Below, piece by piece: positions 1 through 8,428 of a DNA stretch of 37,135 nucleotides. This DNA comes from Halovenus amylolytica (GTDB taxonomy: Archaea > Halobacteriota > Halobacteria > Halobacteriales > Haloarculaceae): the NCBI GenBank assembly GCA_004015825.1, contig SAYS01000027.1:1-37135 (forward strand), in the 5' to 3' direction. Under the pieces are notes generated by a model. The model saw only the letters and a list, made by a program, of their open reading frames with translations. It did no database searches and was not told the DNA's origin. A program made the position numbers and the translations under genes. The stretch's first letter is position 1. Every line of letters starts with the position of its first letter.

Positions 1-87
1 CACGTCCGACGCCGAAAGGTACCTGTCTGGATCGGGGATCTTGAACACATCCAGATCCAGACACTTTCTGATGGTTAATTCAGCGAT

Positions 88-342
88 TCAATTCCACTGA
101 TTACGCTGGTTGGGAAGTACCGGATGTGCGTCCACCGCCTCCAGAAATGCTACCAAGACATCTGTCCCGAATCCATGAGGATTACTCTCCTCCAGAAAAT
201 ACACTAACAGCGATTGCCAGTGTGCCTCCAGATGTTCTTCACCGATGATGTTCAGCGTTGGCACTGGGAGACGATCCGTGTCTTCAACTTGCTGCTTAAT
301 GTCCTCTAATTGCCCTTTCAGATCCGATTCGTTCACACTCAC
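88..342 (-). pseudogene. N-terminal remnant of a PD-(D/E)XK-type nuclease
   Basis: An 84-residue reading frame. The segment around residues 31-70 (EEHLEAHWQSLLVYFL, then HGFGTDVLVAFLEAV) resembles the N-terminal helical part of the large PD-(D/E)XK nuclease family whose members start with a short coiled region followed by an 'LLxxFL...HGxG..FLxxFL' pattern. Members are normally several hundred residues long, and the catalytic D/ExK part is absent here: the frame ends at a TGA at 88-90. The same frame stays open beyond that stop to the window edge, so this could be a nonsense mutation or a truncated gene. The defence-gene neighbourhood fits a nuclease origin. It could also be a genuine small protein. 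The assignment is an inference from weak similarity. Confidence 0.42.
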
Positions 343-432
343 TTATCACATCACAATATCCTAAAATATTCCTATGAAATCAGACTCTATCATAATCTCA
401 ACTTGTTGTAGCTACGGCTTAGAATAATTCTG

Positions 433-1758
433 CTACTCATTCACAGACTGTATGATACTATCCAATGACTGCAAGAGTTCAACCGCGTTTTCGTAATTAG
501 TAACTGTCTGGTAGCCATCCTCAACACGCTCAACCACGCCAAGACTCGAATGACTCAGCAGTTTGATCGCTCCGTTGATCGCGTTCTCGTCAGGGACATC
601 ACTCGGCTCTTCCATACCGATAATAATCCAACGTAGATCTGCCGCGCTTTCGACCGGGCTATCTGCCCGTTCCAGCGCTCGGATCACGTTCAGTATCGTC
701 TCACCAGCCTCGAGCCGCTCGTTAATCCGCTCGTCCAAGAGATCGAGCCGGTCATCTTGAAAAGGACCAGGCCGAGTCAGAAGTTCAAGCACGTCTTCTG
801 GCGGAATCGCATACTGTCGTCGCCGCTCTAGAAGCGCTATCAGATCATCAACAGCGAGTGTCGTGAGTTCATTCGCCTCAGCATTCTCGATAACTTTTGG
901 CGAAAATGCTGGAGCGACAACGATGGCGTGTTCAGCATCCTTCTGTCGACGGTGTTTGTCAACGTTGGTTGCTTCGAGGGTATTGAGTTTCCCCGACCCA
1001 CGTGTCTTGGCTTCAACTACGATATGTCGTGGGGCGTGGATTTCGACATCTGTATCGCTTCCACCTTCAATCCAGTTCGTCGTACAACCTAAGCGGGTGA
1101 ACGCCTTCGCGACGAGTTGCTCAAACTCTTCAGCTCGATTCCCATTCGTACTTGCAGCTTTGAGACGGTCAGCCAGATCAGGGGTTTCTTCGACCTCTGT
1201 CTCGTCGACGTGATGTACTTTTTCACCCGTCCCAGTAAGCTCTGCTAAGGCCGTTTCAACAGAGTCGTACTCTTCCCGAAGTTGATCCAACCGATGGTCA
1301 GCAACTCGTGTGAATCCCTGTGGTCGGTACGTTTCATCATAGCCAACCAGTTCGTTGAACGCCTCAACGTTAACCGCAACCTCTTCAATATCAGAAAGGA
1401 ATGTCAGGTATTTCCAGGGATTCTCTGGATCCCACCGGTCGTGGTCGACTGTGCTCTTCCAGAGGTGCTCGGCTAGCTCGTAGTTCTCCAGGAGGAGTGT
1501 CACTTGGCCTCGAGTGACGAATTCACCGTCATGGTAGATGAGGGCGATATCTCCTGGCTCAACGTTTTGCCATTTGTCGGGGACAGAACTCCCCCACAAG
1601 TGTGCATTCCCGTCTTCAGATGTCACGCGCAACTCTTCACAATCTTCCGGTGAAAGATATGGTTTGAGTTCCTCGATCGCGTGGCCCTCATCGACGGAGC
1701 GTTTGTAGTCCTCGTAGGCGTCTTGGCGACCGGCGGTGAAAATCACGATCCCCGGCAT
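433..1758 (-). CDS. EVE-like domain + Mrr-like restriction endonuclease
   Basis: A 441-residue protein in three parts. Residues about 1-150 look like an EVE/PUA-type base-reading domain (PGDIALIYHDGEF, then WKYLTFLSDIEEV and GYDETYRPQGFTRV). Residues about 205-310 form a PD-(D/E)XK nuclease of the Mrr/restriction-endonuclease-like type, with GGSDTDVEI followed by VVEAKTRGSGKL giving the D...ExK catalytic signature. The remaining roughly 130 residues are helical and acidic. EVE-nuclease fusions in known families are modification-dependent (type IV) restriction enzymes, so the inferred role is cutting foreign DNA with modified bases. The gene is transcribed divergently from the methylase/PglZ cluster and its ATG lies about 115 bp from the start of the ATPase. 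The exact substrate cannot be read from sequence. Confidence 0.75.
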   Translation of the reverse strand: MPGIVIFTAGRQDAYEDYKRSVDEGHAIEELKPYLSPEDCEELRVTSEDGNAHLWGSSVPDKWQNVEPGDIALIYHDGEFVTRGQVTLLLENYELAEHLWKSTVDHDRWDPENPWKYLTFLSDIEEVAVNVEAFNELVGYDETYRPQGFTRVADHRLDQLREEYDSVETALAELTGTGEKVHHVDETEVEETPDLADRLKAASTNGNRAEEFEQLVAKAFTRLGCTTNWIEGGSDTDVEIHAPRHIVVEAKTRGSGKLNTLEATNVDKHRRQKDAEHAIVVAPAFSPKVIENAEANELTTLAVDDLIALLERRRQYAIPPEDVLELLTRPGPFQDDRLDLLDERINERLEAGETILNVIRALERADSPVESAADLRWIIIGMEEPSDVPDENAINGAIKLLSHSSLGVVERVEDGYQTVTNYENAVELLQSLDSIIQSVNE

Positions 1759-1875
1759 TGTCTTGTGTATGATTTTTAGAGAAGTCGCAAATAACTGGCT
1801 ATCATGACCTTCCTATTTCTCTGTCTGCCTTTCTTTGGAAAAGCATCAAGTAGGTCAGGGTTAGAATATAAGAGC

Positions 1876-4380
1876 ATGTCAATCTCCGAGCTTCTGACTC
1901 CCCGTGAGGAAGTTCAAAAGGGGCGATTTCAGGGAGTCCTACAAGCTCACAAAGTAGGCGGCTCCGAAGACCGACTTGAAAACAACCCTTCTCGTCTGCT
2001 TTCGATGACCTATCCGTCGAACGCATTGGAAACCGCGTTCAACCACGTAGACAACAAACTACGAGGACGGAACAGCCAAGGAGGAATCACACTTACAGGG
2101 CCTTACGGCGCTGGTAAGTCACACGGCCTGCTAACACTATATCATCTATTCAATAGCCCCAATCTCGGTCAGGAATGGTTGGAAGACTGGGACGTCCCTC
2201 TGCACTTACCTGAATCCTCGGACGCAACTATCCTTTCTACCAGCGAAACGGACGCAGACCACATCTGGGAACCGATTTTCGAAGATCTTGGTAGAGAAGA
2301 CCTCTCCGATGATGTCAAACGATATGTAACAACCGAACACATTGAAGAGCTCTGCTCCGATGAACCGGTCGCTATCTTTTTTGACGAAATCGAGACCTGG
2401 TGGGAATCTTTCAGTGACACGGAGGACGAAGAGCTGGTGGAACGTAACGAGTTCTTCATCCAGAACCTGCTGGAAGTAGCGAATGACCCTGATGAAGATT
2501 TATTTGTGTTCATCACACTTCTTGATAAGAGCGATGACTTCAAGCGGATCCTCAACCGGACGAATCCCTATGCTGTTGACCTGAACGCCACCGGCGACCG
2601 AGAGAGGATTATCCTTCACCGTCTCTTCGAAACTCGACGAGACGACTTAGATGAAAGCAGGGTCCGGGATGTCGTCCAGAACTACCTTGAGAACTATTCC
2701 TATCCCATCGAAATTGAGGAGAAAAAAAGGTATGAGAACAGGATGGTAGATACCTATCCATTCCATCCGGAACTGCTTGATCTGCTCGACAATTTGTACG
2801 AGGGAGGGAAGGAACGTCAGAACGTCCGGGGTGCGATGAACGTTCTTGCTGATACGGTGCGAAGGCTCTACAAGGAAACGGATCTCATCATTACCAGTGA
2901 TATCGAAGTAGCCGCGTTCCGAGGGATCAACCAGACACTGTTCAACCGGTACGTATCTGACCTCGACTCAGTTGAGAAAATCGACTACGGGGAGAAACTG
3001 CTGAAAACTATCCTACTATACACTCTTGACGAGCGGTCTAAGATGGCCTCTGTCACTGAGTGCTTGCTGGGGACGTACAAGCCTGGGAAAAATTCGGTTT
3101 CGAAGCTAGATATGTCCCTCCAGAACCTGTACGGCACCGCTCACTACCTTGATCGGGACGGCCAGAAAGACAATTACTACATCACCGAGGATCCCAAGCT
3201 CACCGCACTCGTAACCCGTGAACAGGAACGAGTGTTAGAGGGTGAAAAGAATGCTATCGAAGAGAAGCTGGCAGAAGTCGTCCGAGACGATGTTTGGAAA
3301 GGGGACGTAGTAGTCTATCCTGAAGACAATGTCTCTGACTCACGCGATATCTCGGTCGTTGTGATGCTGGACTACTTGTCGAACGGTGCTTTGGAGAAGA
3401 AACTGGACAGTTTCTTTGAGGGCCGGACCTACCAGAACACGGTTCTCTTCGTCACGCCCAACCAGAAGATCCGCCAGGATAATGACCTGATCGGCAAGGC
3501 TGCTCGTGTGCTTGGCGCTGAAAATCTGAGAGGGAAGGTTGACGATGAGCAAGGTGAACTGGAGAAGATAATCCGAGACGAACGCCGTGAACTCCGGAAC
3601 GAGCTTGAAGGTAACTACGGCAGCTGGGTCAAGTGGACTGATTCTGGTGGAGGCCTTCGGATGAGGAAGAAATCGATCAGTCCTGACGCAAAGGATGTGA
3701 AGAGCAAGGTTGGCCGTGATAAGACCTATATTGGAGAGAAGATAGTTGAGGAGGTCCAAGATGCAGAGAACGGGGTTAATGTAGGTTCGATGCTCAATGA
3801 TTTCCGCCAGTTCCGCAGGATGCCAGTGATCCTTGAGGACAGTGCGTTTTACTCTGCTCTCGGCCAGCTCTACCGAGATGAGAAGATCATCTTGGAAAGC
3901 GACCGTGCAAAGTTCTATGCAACTCAGAAGGGCGACCCATTACCGGATCTCAACGATGAACTGACAATCCATCATCCAGACAATCTTGATGAGTCGGTTT
4001 ACACTAAAACTGAACCAGAGCCCGAGCCCGAAACGGGCACTACTGGTTCGGGAGGAGCTACGACTGGAAATAGTATCGGTACAAGTAGTGGATCCACGAC
4101 GACTGTCGGTCGTACAGAGTCGGGGACTGGAGATGAAGGAGAAACGGTTAGCAAACAGACTGAGACCAAGACAGTTCAGTTAGAGGGGAACAGCGCTCGT
4201 GTTCTCCGAAGTGTAGCGGAGTCACGAGTCAACGGAGACGCGGACACTGCAACACATATCGATCTATCCTACGATTTAGACGATCTGTCGAAGGAGGAGC
4301 TGATCGAGTTCTTAGAAGAACTGCCAAGTGCGACTCATATAAACGCTCAGGTGGTGATCGAAAGTGAAGTTCAAGACTGA
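1876..4380 (+). CDS. DUF499-type AAA+ ATPase of a BREX/Pgl-like system
   Basis: An 834-residue P-loop ATPase. Walker A is GPYGAGKSH at about residue 75-83 and Walker B is AIFFDEIETWW at about residue 170. The start (ISELLTPREEV) and the spacing of motifs match DUF499 (COG1483) ATPases, which sit beside DUF1156 methylases in many archaea. Near the C-terminus, around residues 700-760, is a low-complexity Glu/Pro then Gly/Ser/Thr-rich linker, followed by a short alpha/beta tail. I chose the ATG at 1876: an in-frame ATG at 1804 would add 24 hydrophobic residues unlike the family. The stop overlaps the next gene by 17 bp, indicating translational coupling. The likely job is the motor or regulator of the defence complex, comparable to BrxC/PglY. 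Function is inferred from family and context. Confidence 0.78.
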   Translation: MSISELLTPREEVQKGRFQGVLQAHKVGGSEDRLENNPSRLLSMTYPSNALETAFNHVDNKLRGRNSQGGITLTGPYGAGKSHGLLTLYHLFNSPNLGQEWLEDWDVPLHLPESSDATILSTSETDADHIWEPIFEDLGREDLSDDVKRYVTTEHIEELCSDEPVAIFFDEIETWWESFSDTEDEELVERNEFFIQNLLEVANDPDEDLFVFITLLDKSDDFKRILNRTNPYAVDLNATGDRERIILHRLFETRRDDLDESRVRDVVQNYLENYSYPIEIEEKKRYENRMVDTYPFHPELLDLLDNLYEGGKERQNVRGAMNVLADTVRRLYKETDLIITSDIEVAAFRGINQTLFNRYVSDLDSVEKIDYGEKLLKTILLYTLDERSKMASVTECLLGTYKPGKNSVSKLDMSLQNLYGTAHYLDRDGQKDNYYITEDPKLTALVTREQERVLEGEKNAIEEKLAEVVRDDVWKGDVVVYPEDNVSDSRDISVVVMLDYLSNGALEKKLDSFFEGRTYQNTVLFVTPNQKIRQDNDLIGKAARVLGAENLRGKVDDEQGELEKIIRDERRELRNELEGNYGSWVKWTDSGGGLRMRKKSISPDAKDVKSKVGRDKTYIGEKIVEEVQDAENGVNVGSMLNDFRQFRRMPVILEDSAFYSALGQLYRDEKIILESDRAKFYATQKGDPLPDLNDELTIHHPDNLDESVYTKTEPEPEPETGTTGSGGATTGNSIGTSSGSTTTVGRTESGTGDEGETVSKQTETKTVQLEGNSARVLRSVAESRVNGDADTATHIDLSYDLDDLSKEELIEFLEELPSATHINAQVVIESEVQD

Positions 4381-5254
4381 GGTCCTTACCAGTTTGGTAG
4401 ACGCCGAGGACCCGGTTGATCCGGTCTGGGAGGCAGTATGGAACATCTGGACTCCTATCGGAGAGGATATCGCCTCGCACTATAACCGGGAGCCGCAAAT
4501 GGTGGAGTATGAACGCCTGCTACTTGATGTCTACAGCGAGTTCTATACCGACGTCCTGGCAGACAGGTGTGTAAACCAAGCCTCCATGAACGTTCCCGAG
4601 GATGGAGCACTGATTATGATGGACTCGATGAGTGTCCGAGAGGCCTCCCTCTTCGTACAGATGTTGGAGGATGAAGCCAGCGAGGTCTCTGTCGGTTACT
4701 CCTATTCTACGGTTCCATCAGAGACTATGCCTTTCCGGGAGCGAGTGGGGTACTCCGATCTGAAGAAGGAGTACAAAACGGCAAGCGTCCAAAGCCAAGA
4801 ACCATCCCTGGATGGTGACGAGCGAATCATCTGGAGCAGGTATCCTGACGCCCTTCTCGAGAATATTCAGGAAGGAAGGACAAAATTGACCTCTATCGAG
4901 GAGATGTACGAGAAGTCAGAGACAGCACTCCGTAACATCATCGACCAGTTGGATACGGACTCCTTGGTGATCACCTCGGACCACGGATATACTAGGTTGG
5001 ACTCCGGCCATACCTTCCAAATCTCAGATCGACAGAAGAATCGGCTTCAGGAAACCTTCAGCGGCAGATTCGAAAGTGTTGGCGAAGTCAATGCCGACGA
5101 TCTCGTAGAACAAGGCCTTGTCGTAGAGGCAGACGGATACTACATGCCTCTCGGACGCTACACCTGGCCTGCAGGAGGGAAGTACTCCAACTTCCAGCAC
5201 GGCGGTCTCAGCGTCTCTGAATGCGTTACTCCGCGAATCAATGTCAGCCACTAA
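4364..5254 (+). CDS. compact PglZ-like alkaline-phosphatase-fold protein
   Basis: A 296-residue protein starting at a GTG that overlaps the upstream ATPase gene by 17 bp. It carries the signature of the PglZ branch of the alkaline phosphatase superfamily: a first metal-binding region LIMMDSMSVREASLF at about residue 84-98, LVITSDHGYTRL at about residue 201-212, and a final HGGLSVSECVTP near residue 280, the 'HGG(L)S..E' motif typical of PglZ. BREX and Pgl PglZ proteins are commonly about 700-900 residues, so this is a stripped-down phosphatase domain with a short N-terminal extension. PglZ is an essential core protein of BREX whose substrate is not settled; metal-dependent nuclease or phosphodiesterase activity has been discussed. 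The position between a AAA+ ATPase and an adenine methylase strongly supports the call. Confidence 0.75.
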   Translation: MKFKTEVLTSLVDAEDPVDPVWEAVWNIWTPIGEDIASHYNREPQMVEYERLLLDVYSEFYTDVLADRCVNQASMNVPEDGALIMMDSMSVREASLFVQMLEDEASEVSVGYSYSTVPSETMPFRERVGYSDLKKEYKTASVQSQEPSLDGDERIIWSRYPDALLENIQEGRTKLTSIEEMYEKSETALRNIIDQLDTDSLVITSDHGYTRLDSGHTFQISDRQKNRLQETFSGRFESVGEVNADDLVEQGLVVEADGYYMPLGRYTWPAGGKYSNFQHGGLSVSECVTPRINVSH

Positions 5255-5265
5255 CAACGTAAACC

Positions 5266-7902
5266 ATGAGTAAGGATAATAGTCGTCGACCTATCGAGAT
5301 TTCGTTCCCGATCGAGGAAGTAAACGAAATTGCGTCGAAGGAGGGCCACGCTAAGCGGTACTACAGGCCTGTGTATACGATGCACAAGTACTGGGCCAGG
5401 CGTCTGGGATCGGTCTTCCGTACCATGCTCCTGTACTCCCTAGCGGAGGATGAGATCCATATCAAGGAGAACGGTCAGGAGAGTTTCGAGGAGCTACCGA
5501 ATGTCGACTGGGATAATCCAGAGGCTCTTTGGGACTACTATCTTGAAGACGTTGACTTCGGAGATAAGACTGTTCTCGACCCGTTCATGGGCGGGGGAAC
5601 CACGATTGTTGAGGCTCTGCGGATGGGCTGTAACGTCATCGGCAGTGACCTGAACCCTGTTGCCTGGTTCACGGTTAAAAAGGAGATTGAATCCGTAGAT
5701 ATCGATGATCTGCAGGAGGCCTACGACGATATCTATGAATCCGTCGGTGAGGAAATTCTCGAGTACTACCAGACACCGTGCCCAGACTGCGATAACATGG
5801 CGGATGCGATGTACTACTTCTGGGTGAAGGAGATCGAGTGTCTGAACTGCGGCCACGACGTGCCGCTGTTCAAGGGCTATTACTTCGCTAATTCCCGTTC
5901 CTCCAACGACAGCTACAAGAACGTTCTCTGTCCAGACTGTTGGACCGTCCAGCAGACAGACGACCACACCACGGAGACAACGTGCGTGGACGACAGTTGC
6001 GGGAACAAGTTCATGCCCAAGGAAGGAACTGCTTCTGGCCAGAACTATACCTGTCCTGATTGCGGTGTCCGGAGTAAGATTATCGATGCCACGAAACGCT
6101 TCGGGGAACCGGACTCCCAGATGTATGCGGTCGAGTACTACTGCGATTCCTGTGACGACAAAGGATACAAAGATCCCACTGACCACGACTCAGAGCTCTA
6201 CGAGAGCGCTAGCAAGGAGTTAGAGGAAGAATGGGCCGAACTGCCTATCCCGGAGCAGGAACGGTACCAGGGCAGCAGTGACCGTGCCTGGAACCATGGC
6301 TATCACAAGTACCACCAGATGTTCAACGACCGGCAACTGTTGCTGCTGGGCCGGCTCCTCAATGAGATCGACGACATCGAAGATCAGAATGTGAAAGAGT
6401 TCCTGCTCACCACGTTCTCCGCCATGCTGGAGTCGAACAACATGTTCTGTATGTACAACCGCGTGGCGAACAAGCTTGAACCCATTTACAACTATAACAC
6501 GATTATCGCCCGTCACACACCTGTTGAAGGGAATATCTGGGGCAGTGACTACGGCCGTGGCACCTTCAAGGGGATGTTCGATAAGACGAAGGCCGCGAAG
6601 GAGTGGTGCCAGAGCCCGGTTGAGAAATACATCGACGAAGATGGGAATTCTCAGGATAAGCAGATGCAGACGCCGGTAGAGGGCGTCCTTGTTGATGATA
6701 ACTCTGATCTCGGAGAAGAGGGGAATGCCTTCTTACGCTGTGGAACTTCTGAGTACCTGCCTATCGAAGACAAATCAGTAGACGCGATCATCACGGATCC
6801 CCCGTACTACGACAACGAGATGTATGCCGAGCTCTCGGACTTCTACTACGTCTGGCTACACCAGGTTCTTAGCGACACCTACGACCACTTCCAGGGAGAA
6901 CGTACGCCAAAGAAGAGCGAGGCCGTTGTCGATCCGGCGAAAGATGTCGAGGATAAGAGAACCGAGGACCATTACATCGAGACCCTGACGAACGTCTTCA
7001 ACGAATCCCGTCGGAAACTGGCTGACGACGGTATTATGGCCTTCACCTTCCACCACAAGGAGACCGAGGCCTGGGGTTCAACGCTTCAATCCGTTCTTGA
7101 TGCCGACTTCTACATCAGCGCTCTCTACCCTGTAAACAGTGAGACCCGTGGCGGGACCCGCCACGGAAGAGCAACCGTCGACTACGACACCATCATCGTC
7201 TGCAGGAAACGCCAAGAGGATCCTGAGGAGGTCTCTTGGAAATCTCTTGAGGACGATATCTACTTCCGTGCAGAAGATGAGATCGAACGTTTAGAACAAG
7301 CAGGTCGCCGTCTGAGCGGAGGAGATATCTTCGTGGTGGCAATGGGGAAATGCTTAGAGATATTCTCGAAACACTACCCGAACGTCACTCGAGACGGAGA
7401 ACAGATGGACGTGGTCGAGGCTGTCGATGCAATCAAAGAAATCGTCGATGAACAACTGCTCGAAGAACGATTCCAGATTCTGAGCGAGGAAATGGATCCT
7501 CTCAGTGCAGTCTATCTAACCCACGTACTGGGCCGAGGTGAGGAGTTATCGTTCAACGCACTCAACAAAGATCTTCGGCAGAGAGGTGTTGACGTGGCTG
7601 AACTGGTCCACGAAGATCTGCTGGACCAGCAGGGGGACGACTTGGTCGTCCTAGATCCGCTTGAACGGGCTGACCGCTTGGAAAACAAGAACGACCCACT
7701 GTCGATTGACAAAGCCCACTACCTGTACTATCTCTTCGAGACCGACCAATTGACCAAGCAGTTCGGAAAGTGGACTGATGAAGGAGCGATTAACGCACTT
7801 CACAGGCTTTCAGAAATCGAAGGAGACGATGACTACGATGATATCGCGGAATACGTAAAGAAGCAATCGGACACCCAACTGGAGATAGAGGACTTCCGCT
7901 GA
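5266..7902 (+). CDS. DUF1156-type adenine-specific DNA methyltransferase with Zn-ribbons
   Basis: An 878-residue protein. The N-terminus (FPIEEVNEIASKEG, then MHKYWARRLGSVFR) is the DUF1156 signature found in COG1743 methylases. The SAM-binding motif VLDPFMGGGTT lies at about residues 103-113 and the catalytic motif DPPYYDNEMYAELS begins near residue 510. Between them is a long insertion with several CxxC pairs (CPDCDN, CLNCGH, CPDCW, CPDCG, CDSCDD), consistent with two or three zinc ribbons. The C-terminal third is helical and acidic. It should methylate adenine N6 in a specific DNA site, marking host DNA as PglX does in BREX. The start is ATG, 11 bp after the PglZ-like stop, so it is almost certainly in the same operon. 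The target sequence is unknown. Confidence 0.85.
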   Translation: MSKDNSRRPIEISFPIEEVNEIASKEGHAKRYYRPVYTMHKYWARRLGSVFRTMLLYSLAEDEIHIKENGQESFEELPNVDWDNPEALWDYYLEDVDFGDKTVLDPFMGGGTTIVEALRMGCNVIGSDLNPVAWFTVKKEIESVDIDDLQEAYDDIYESVGEEILEYYQTPCPDCDNMADAMYYFWVKEIECLNCGHDVPLFKGYYFANSRSSNDSYKNVLCPDCWTVQQTDDHTTETTCVDDSCGNKFMPKEGTASGQNYTCPDCGVRSKIIDATKRFGEPDSQMYAVEYYCDSCDDKGYKDPTDHDSELYESASKELEEEWAELPIPEQERYQGSSDRAWNHGYHKYHQMFNDRQLLLLGRLLNEIDDIEDQNVKEFLLTTFSAMLESNNMFCMYNRVANKLEPIYNYNTIIARHTPVEGNIWGSDYGRGTFKGMFDKTKAAKEWCQSPVEKYIDEDGNSQDKQMQTPVEGVLVDDNSDLGEEGNAFLRCGTSEYLPIEDKSVDAIITDPPYYDNEMYAELSDFYYVWLHQVLSDTYDHFQGERTPKKSEAVVDPAKDVEDKRTEDHYIETLTNVFNESRRKLADDGIMAFTFHHKETEAWGSTLQSVLDADFYISALYPVNSETRGGTRHGRATVDYDTIIVCRKRQEDPEEVSWKSLEDDIYFRAEDEIERLEQAGRRLSGGDIFVVAMGKCLEIFSKHYPNVTRDGEQMDVVEAVDAIKEIVDEQLLEERFQILSEEMDPLSAVYLTHVLGRGEELSFNALNKDLRQRGVDVAELVHEDLLDQQGDDLVVLDPLERADRLENKNDPLSIDKAHYLYYLFETDQLTKQFGKWTDEGAINALHRLSEIEGDDDYDDIAEYVKKQSDTQLEIEDFR

Positions 7903-7937
7903 GAAATCAGGCAATAAAGGCGTTATTTCCGATTACT

Positions 7938-7970
7938 TTTATACCATCTGCTAGATTACAGTCTGCTAGA
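7938..7970 (+). promoter_or_regulatory. TATA box with a 9-bp direct repeat upstream of the 132-residue gene
   Basis: TTTATA at 7938-7943 is about 33-38 nt before the ATG at 7976, placing transcription start near 7966-7968 and leaving an 8-10 nt leader. The 9-mer TCTGCTAGA occurs twice, at 7947-7955 and 7962-7970, with starts 15 bp apart, straddling the expected initiation region. This suggests the last two genes of the cluster have their own, possibly repressible, promoter. The repeat is seen directly; its function is inferred. Confidence 0.45.
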
Positions 7971-7975
7971 ATCTG

Positions 7976-8374
7976 ATGAACTTCGAAATCGGCTACCACG
8001 TCGTCGGAGAAGAGGCCTTAGACGACGGTGACGAGTTTGATGAACGTATGAGTATAGTCGAGTTTCTCCGTTGTGTCGACGATATGGATGATTTGCCTTA
8101 CGATATCGCGGTTTACGGTCTGGACAGCTATCTTCGAGGTACAGAGGATCCTGAAGAACTCAGTGAATTTATCCACAATATCCTTTCCGAGCGCGTGAAC
8201 TTTCTGCTGGCGAATAATCCACGGGTGCAGTTCGTGGTCGACAACGTGGAGTACTGGGATGAGCCTATACTATCTGACGGCGACGAAAGAATAGGGCTGA
8301 ACAGGATTTTCCGTGGAAGTCTTGAGCAGGTCGGGCCTGGATGGTACTCAAGCAATCTCAACGTTACCTCGTAG
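7976..8374 (+). CDS. acidic hypothetical protein between two DNA methylases
   Basis: A 132-residue strongly acidic protein that I do not recognise. It has no signal peptide, membrane segment, cysteine pair or evident helix-turn-helix. The first 80 residues look helical (MSIVEFLRCVDDMDDLPYDI, then EELSEFIHNILSERV) and the C-terminal third has strand-like segments ending in GPGWYSSNLN. It sits 73 bp after the DUF1156 methylase and 54 bp before the Dam-like methylase, with its own TATA box. Possible roles are inhibitor or immunity partner, DNA mimic, or small specificity subunit. These ideas rest on acidity and position only. Confidence 0.65.
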   Translation: MNFEIGYHVVGEEALDDGDEFDERMSIVEFLRCVDDMDDLPYDIAVYGLDSYLRGTEDPEELSEFIHNILSERVNFLLANNPRVQFVVDNVEYWDEPILSDGDERIGLNRIFRGSLEQVGPGWYSSNLNVTS

Positions 8375-8428
8375 CTCAGGATAGAGATGAAGGAAGTATT
8401 ATAATCAATCGTCGTCTACGCTCTGGTC

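Noticed and set aside
1804..1875. Upstream ATG giving the DUF499 ATPase 24 extra residues with a hydrophobic start
   Set aside because: The extension looks like a chance signal-like stretch; the family begins close to the ISELLTPRE segment, so the ATG at 1876 fits better.
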